Shown piece by piece: positions 34,383-38,558 of a stretch of DNA of 38,558 nucleotides. The DNA is from an uncultured Porphyromonadaceae bacterium (lineage in GTDB: Bacteria > Bacteroidota > Bacteroidia > Bacteroidales > Muribaculaceae), in NCBI GenBank assembly GCA_937892215.1, contig CALAVE010000050.1:1-38558 (forward strand). Reading direction: 5' to 3'. Under the pieces are notes generated by a model that searched no databases, had not been told where the DNA came from, and saw nothing but the letters and a program-made list of their open reading frames with translations. The position numbers and the translations under genes were made by a program. Position 1 is the first letter of the stretch. Each line of letters begins with the position of its first letter.

Positions 34383-34447
34383 CGACAAGTTAAGCGTGAG
34401 ATACAACGAAGCCCAGAAGAAAACATTAATTTTAAAAACAGATAACT

Positions 34448-35008
34448 ATGAATGACGTGAAATTTTACTTAGACGCAGCCGAGAAGAAGATGAACGAGGC
34501 TGTGAACTATCTGGACGATGCGCTGGCCCGCATCCGTGCCGGAAAGGCCAACGTGAAGATAATAGACGGCGTTCGGGTGGACTACTACGGAAGTCTGGTG
34601 CCCATCGCCAACGTGGCCAACGTGACGACCCCCGACGCCAGGACGATAGCGATAGTGCCCTGGGAGAAGGGCATGTTCAGGGTGATAGAGAAGGCCTTGA
34701 TTGACTCCAACGTGGGAATCATGCCAGAGAACAACGGCGAGGTGATACGCCTTAACATACCGCCGCTGACCGAGGAGCGCCGCAAGCAGCTGGTGAAGGA
34801 CAGCAAGGCCGAGAGCGAGAAAGGCAAGGTGAGCGTGCGCAATGCCCGCCGCGAGGCCATCGAGGGACTGAAAAAAGCGGTAAAAGAAGGCATGCCCGAA
34901 GATGTTGAAAAAGACGCCGAGGAAAAAGTGCAGAAACTCCACGACAAGTACCTGAAGAAGATAGATGAGGTTTTTGCCGCAAAGGAGAAAGAGATACTCA
35001 CGGTGTAA
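34448..35008 (+). CDS. frr: Ribosome recycling factor
   Basis: Splits the post-termination ribosome together with EF-G; essential in most bacteria. The 186 residues cover the three-helix bundle (AEKKMNEAVNYLDDALARIR at the N-terminus) and the beta domain, with the core YYGSLVPIANVANVTTPDAR and the C-terminal LHDKYLKKIDEVFAAKEKEI. Length and motifs are normal. It has its own promoter and a terminator; the pyrH or tsf neighbours common in other phyla are absent. Confidence 0.97.
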   Translation: MNDVKFYLDAAEKKMNEAVNYLDDALARIRAGKANVKIIDGVRVDYYGSLVPIANVANVTTPDARTIAIVPWEKGMFRVIEKALIDSNVGIMPENNGEVIRLNIPPLTEERRKQLVKDSKAESEKGKVSVRNARREAIEGLKKAVKEGMPEDVEKDAEEKVQKLHDKYLKKIDEVFAAKEKEILTV

Positions 35009-35029
35009 GCAGCAAGACATATGGAAAAG

Positions 35030-35067
35030 GCGGGTCGGCACAGGCGTGCGCGGCTCGCTTTCTTTTT
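35030..35067 (+). terminator. Terminator after frr
   Basis: Seven-bp outer stem GCGGGTC/GGCTCGC with two G-U pairs (35030-35036, 35052-35058), an inner GCAC/GTGC pairing, then a T-rich tail TTTCTTTTT. Confidence 0.75.
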
Positions 35068-35102
35068 ATTCAGCGCGGTTAAGGCTGATGCAGAAAATAG
35101 CA

Positions 35103-35207
35103 TTGACAAAGGGCTTCTGATGTTGTAACTTTGCAGCCGGAAAATCGTTCAAGGTGCGAAATTGTTCCGCGAAATCGGCGAGAAATGGAAAATAATTCTT
35201 AAATTTG
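35103..35207 (+). promoter_or_regulatory. Two candidate promoters before the secreted repeat protein
   Basis: The first has TTG (35103-35105), 20-nt spacer, TAACTTTG (35126-35133). The second has the -7 box TAAATTTG (35200-35207) with a poor -33 element. They would give leaders of about 165 and 92 nt before the ATG at 35306. Nothing else is seen in this 297-bp gap. Confidence 0.55.
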
Positions 35208-35305
35208 CGCCAACTTGCCGTAGAAGCAAGATATGTAATCCTTAGACAGAATCGAATACGAACGAATTAAAACGTTATATTATTAAAAACTAAAAAACTC
35301 AATTT

Positions 35306-38300
35306 ATGAAAAAATTCTTTACACTGCTTGTGGCTGTCCTGATTGCCACAATGGCGTGGGCTGGTGAAACCACCTTCGTTTGCGCCGACTTGTTCGCTAC
35401 GAGCGCAGCAAGTGCAACGAGCGGGAACTACACTTTCACCACCGACGGCGGAAGTACGGCAGCCACGCTCAACACGACATCGAATGACCTCCGCATTTAT
35501 GCCGGCGGTACATTCAAGATTGAGACCAAAGGTGATAACTTCACCAAGGTGGTTTTCACCCTGTCGAACAAGGGTAAGCAGCGCCTTGCCGAGATTACAG
35601 CGAGCACTGGTACTATCGCTACCCAGAATGCGGGAGACGAGGTGGTGACCTGGACCGGAAACGCGAAGAGCGTAACGTTTACGTGCGGCTCCAATGCCAC
35701 CTACGGAAGCGACGGTGCGAGCAAGGCCGGCCAGTTCGACTTCACGCAGTTCGTGATTACCGACGGCGGTAGCGGCAGCGTGACTCCCGACCCGGATCCT
35801 GACCCTGACCCCGAAACTCACAACATGTCGATTAAGATTTTCGAGGAACAGGCTGATGGCACTACCGTTACATTCGACAATCCTGTTACAGTGCTTGCCC
35901 AGAAAGGGAACTACCTGTATGTGAAGGATGCAACAGGGTGTATGCTGGTTTACGGCAATGTGGGTCAGACCTACAAGATGGGCGACGTGATTCCGGCAGG
36001 ATTCAGCGGTACCAAGACCACCTACAGTGGCGAGCCAGAGATGACTAACCCCACGAACTTCAACGCTTCGACCAAATCAGAGACCGTCTATACCGAAATC
36101 ATCACATTAGACGAAGTGGGCCACTACACGTTTGGCAAGTATGTGGAAATTCAGGGTGTGAAGGTGGATACCGAGAGCAAGATGCTGAGCAAAGGTGCTG
36201 CCTTGACCGCAGCTTATTATGACCGCTTCGGCGTGACTGCTCCAACCGACGGAGCCGACTACGACGTGATTGGCATCATAGGCTCTTATCAGCCTAAGGG
36301 CGGCGACGTGGTGTATCAGGTGATGCCCCTTGAGTTCAAGAAGGCAGGTGGCACAACCCCCGACCCCGATCCCGACCCGCAACCGGGCGATATGACCATC
36401 GCTAAGTTCAACGTGCTGGAAGACGGTAGCAGTGTTACATTCGACAACACTGTGACAACACTGGCCCAGAAGGGCAACTACCTGTATGTGAAGGACGCAA
36501 CAGGCTACCTGCTGGTTTACGGCAGCGTGGGGCAGACCTACAAGATGGGTGACATAATCCCGGCAGGCTTCAGCGGCGAGAAGACCACTTACAGCGGCGA
36601 GCCAGAGATGAAGAACCCGAGCAACTTCAGCGCATCGAGCAAGAGCGAGAGCGTGAGTGCTGAGGAAGTAGCAGTGAGCGGTGTGAACCACGCGAACTTC
36701 GGTAAGTACGTGGTGGTGAAGGGCGCTACAGTGGACGGAAGCAACATAGTAGTGGGCGGCGCAAGCGCAGCCATCTACGATCGCTTCGGCGTGGCAGCCC
36801 CGACCGACGGCAAGACGTACGACGTGTACGGCATCATCGGCTCTTACCAGCCTAAGGGCGGTGATGTGGTTTATCAACTGATGCCCACCGAGTACAAGGG
36901 TGAAGGTGGCAGCGTGACCCCCGACCCGGAAGGTTACACCGACGCAACAATCGCTGACCTGGTGAAGTTGACAGCCAACAAGGCGAAGATAAACCTGACG
37001 CTGACCGATGCTGTGGTGCTCTACGCAGACGCTGACAACGGCAACAAGCAGATGTTCGTTCGCGAGGGCGACAACGCAATCCAGTTCTACAACACCGGTC
37101 TGGCGCTGGAAGACTACCAAGTGCTGAACGGAACCATAAAGGTGGACTACGAGTACTACAAGGAGTTCCCGGAGGTAAAGGCCATAAGCGGCGTGACAAG
37201 CCTGGACGAGGTGGAAGTTCGCGACCTGGGCGAAGATGAGGAGCTCTACGCAGTGGAGGCAACTATCGCCGACCTGAACGACGGACTGTATAAGAACGAC
37301 GTTGTAAACATTACCGACGTGGAACTCACGAAGAGCGGCAATAACTACTTCGTGGTGGACGAGGACGGCAATAAGGTGCAGTTGTATGACAAGTTCGGAT
37401 TTGAGTTGCTACCCGAAGACGTGGAAGAAGGCACAGTTGTTTCCGTAATGGGAATCTTCGGTCAGTACTACAACGGCGTACCAGAGTTATATCTCATGGA
37501 CATAGAAGGAGCCGGCGGTGGCGGTGAAGGCGAATACCTGAGCGACCTGCTGTACTACTCTGAGGACGGACAAGAAGTGACAGTTGCCGATGACCTGTAC
37601 GTGATGTTCGCAGACGAGAAGTCTCGTGAGATATATGTTACCGACAACTACTACGAGGAGTGGGACCTGAGCGAATATGGAATGGAGAACTACATCTTCT
37701 ATCCGTCGTGGGTTGAACTTGACTTCAGCGACAACGAAGAAGGCTTCAATGCCGTGAAGGACGCTTACGCAATAGCCGGCGGAACCATCACCGGTATCAT
37801 AGACGGAGTGCTGCTGAATCCTGTTATCGCCGTGACCTCATTGCCTGAGGAGGCCGACGTGGAGGAAGTGGAAGAGTGGTACATCTTCGAATACGACCTG
37901 GCCGATGAAATTGTGGCTTACTCGAATGAAATAGGTTACGCTAAGGGTTACTTCGTGGGCGGCAAGTTCCACGGTGTGGCCGACGGTAGCGACGCACCTG
38001 TGGATTACGACCTGAGCTACGTGGGCGACTACACGTTCACCGAGGGTCAGCAGTACACGTTCCTGGCAGTGTTCAAGATTAAGGAAGAGTGGGAGAGCGC
38101 TGATGACGATAGCGACGAGGCCCCCGCGAAGATACGCCTGAACAAGAAGCACGCAATTAAGGCGGCTCGCGCCGAGAAGGCCCGCATTGCCCGCGCAAAG
38201 CGCAAGATGCTGGTTGACGACCCGAACGCGAACAGCAACTACGTGCTCTATCCGCTGGATCTGAAGGGTGACGGTGTGGAAGACATCAACACCAACAATA

Positions 38301-38425
38301 CGGTTAAGAGCGTGAAATACTACAACATGATGGGTGTTGAGAGCAGCAAGGAGTTCAACGGTGTGAATGTGGTGGTAATCACCTACACCGACGGGACAAA
38401 GAAGGCTGTTAAGGTTCTCAAGTAA
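35306..38425 (+). CDS. Secreted multidomain OB-fold repeat protein with type IX-like tail
   Basis: 1039-residue exported protein. The signal peptide is residues 1-19 (ends MAWA). An N-terminal beta domain (about 22-152) is followed by a DPDPDP linker, a repeat of about 187 residues (about 175-358), a second DPDPDP linker, and a close copy of the repeat (about 364-545). Two more divergent OB-like units follow (about 548-650 and 653-745), then acidic beta domains. A Lys/Arg/Ala-rich helix (about 945-972) and a tail (about 993-1039) ending YTDGTKKAVKVLK complete it. The repeats resemble the OB-fold DUF6359/DUF5689 type seen on Bacteroidetes surface proteins, and the tail resembles type IX secretion signals. 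No catalytic motif is recognised; binding or adhesion is the best guess. It is strongly acidic overall. Confidence 0.8.
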   Translation: MKKFFTLLVAVLIATMAWAGETTFVCADLFATSAASATSGNYTFTTDGGSTAATLNTTSNDLRIYAGGTFKIETKGDNFTKVVFTLSNKGKQRLAEITASTGTIATQNAGDEVVTWTGNAKSVTFTCGSNATYGSDGASKAGQFDFTQFVITDGGSGSVTPDPDPDPDPETHNMSIKIFEEQADGTTVTFDNPVTVLAQKGNYLYVKDATGCMLVYGNVGQTYKMGDVIPAGFSGTKTTYSGEPEMTNPTNFNASTKSETVYTEIITLDEVGHYTFGKYVEIQGVKVDTESKMLSKGAALTAAYYDRFGVTAPTDGADYDVIGIIGSYQPKGGDVVYQVMPLEFKKAGGTTPDPDPDPQPGDMTIAKFNVLEDGSSVTFDNTVTTLAQKGNYLYVKDATGYLLVYGSVGQTYKMGDIIPAGFSGEKTTYSGEPEMKNPSNFSASSKSESVSAEEVAVSGVNHANFGKYVVVKGATVDGSNIVVGGASAAIYDRFGVAAPTDGKTYDVYGIIGSYQPKGGDVVYQLMPTEYKGEGGSVTPDPEGYTDATIADLVKLTANKAKINLTLTDAVVLYADADNGNKQMFVREGDNAIQFYNTGLALEDYQVLNGTIKVDYEYYKEFPEVKAISGVTSLDEVEVRDLGEDEELYAVEATIADLNDGLYKNDVVNITDVELTKSGNNYFVVDEDGNKVQLYDKFGFELLPEDVEEGTVVSVMGIFGQYYNGVPELYLMDIEGAGGGGEGEYLSDLLYYSEDGQEVTVADDLYVMFADEKSREIYVTDNYYEEWDLSEYGMENYIFYPSWVELDFSDNEEGFNAVKDAYAIAGGTITGIIDGVLLNPVIAVTSLPEEADVEEVEEWYIFEYDLADEIVAYSNEIGYAKGYFVGGKFHGVADGSDAPVDYDLSYVGDYTFTEGQQYTFLAVFKIKEEWESADDDSDEAPAKIRLNKKHAIKAARAEKARIARAKRKMLVDDPNANSNYVLYPLDLKGDGVEDINTNNTVKSVKYYNMMGVESSKEFNGVNVVVITYTDGTKKAVKVLK
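35820..36900 (+). repeat. Internal tandem duplication in the secreted protein gene
   Basis: Two copies of about 560-567 bp. For example, VTFDN is encoded near 35870 and again near 36437, and the shared block LAQKGNYLYVKDATG follows in both. The motif GSYQPKGGDVVYQ recurs near 36281 and 36839. Identity at DNA level is high, which indicates a recent duplication or gene conversion between copies. Confidence 0.9.
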
Positions 38426-38450
38426 GAGAAACTGAGACAAATAAATAGTG

Positions 38451-38484
38451 AGGGGGAATCGCACGACGAAGTGCGGTTCCTCCT
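38451..38484 (+). terminator. Terminator after the secreted repeat protein
   Basis: Fourteen-bp stem with two G-U pairs (38451-38464 with 38471-38484), 6-nt loop, then TTT. It is 26 bp beyond the stop. Confidence 0.8.
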
Positions 38485-38558
38485 TTTCAAGTAGTATGAC
38501 GGGGTTTAACCCGAATCGGTCATTAGGCCGACAAAAGGCGGTTTTAGAATGTCTATTT
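38485..38558. other. Window-end intergenic segment
   Basis: No gene is visible. It contains the near-palindrome GGGTTTAACCC (about 38502-38512) and CGGTCATTAGGCCG (38517-38530). It looks like intergenic sequence that might recur in the genome, but one copy cannot show that. Confidence 0.3.

Noticed and set aside
36107..37120. 337-codon antisense frame in the secreted repeat protein gene
   Set aside because: It repeats itself because the sense gene does, has no domain I recognise, and has the His/Val/Ala-rich composition of a shadow frame.
1..38558. CRISPR arrays, tRNA or rRNA genes, insertion sequences, phage att sites
   Set aside because: I looked for spaced direct repeats, cloverleaf-like arms with TTC-type loops, and transposase motifs and saw none that hold up.

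Overview
The window reads as chromosomal DNA of a gut-type Bacteroidales bacterium. The evidence is a SusC/SusD pair, an N-terminal-rubredoxin rubrerythrin, DUF4369 and DUF4923 lipoproteins, a DUF2723 membrane protein, and repeated matches to the Bacteroidetes promoter (TTTG, 19-21 nt, TAnnTTTG). The C-terminal tail of the last gene and the roughly balanced base composition make a Muribaculaceae- or Prevotella-like genome my best guess; this is an inference, not a measurement. I saw no tRNA, rRNA, CRISPR array, phage or insertion sequence.

Layout, left to right. (1) 1-6.5 kb, minus strand: a housekeeping run of pheT, yebC, an ABC-2 exporter (ATPase and permease) and lysS, which is cut by the window edge. 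A good promoter lies in front of pheT. (2) 6.6-14.9 kb, minus strand: the L-rhamnose region. It holds rhaB-rhaA-rhaT-rhaD-fucO, partly joined by 4-base start/stop overlaps, followed by a secreted GH78 alpha-L-rhamnosidase. Together these would release rhamnose, import it, isomerise, phosphorylate and cleave it, and reduce L-lactaldehyde to 1,2-propanediol. The 640-bp gap between fucO and the rhamnosidase is packed with signals: the fucO terminator, two tandem promoter-to-terminator units that look like small RNA genes of about 65 and 200 nt, and the rhamnosidase promoter. (3) 15.0-20.2 kb, minus strand: queG, a NodB-type polysaccharide deacetylase and a large DUF2723 (GT117-like) membrane protein. 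(4) 20.6-25.5 kb, plus strand: a SusC/SusD pair with no attached hydrolase or regulator, closed by a terminator, then a reverse-type rubrerythrin. (5) 26.3-32.5 kb, minus strand: one transcription unit of a DUF4369 lipoprotein, recF, a DUF721/DciA-like protein and a thioesterase, and another of a PfkB-fold protein lacking the catalytic Asp, an unusual TPR-GDPD fusion ORF and ribH. (6) 32.7-38.5 kb, plus strand: a DUF4923 lipoprotein, an XRE/S24 repressor with a probable own operator, frr, and a 1039-residue secreted repeat protein with a type IX-like tail.

The items most worth following are the tandem small-RNA candidates inside the rhamnose region, the TPR-GDPD ORF with an internal signal sequence, the probable PfkB pseudokinase, and the autocleavage-competent XRE/S24 repressor with an inverted repeat at its start site.
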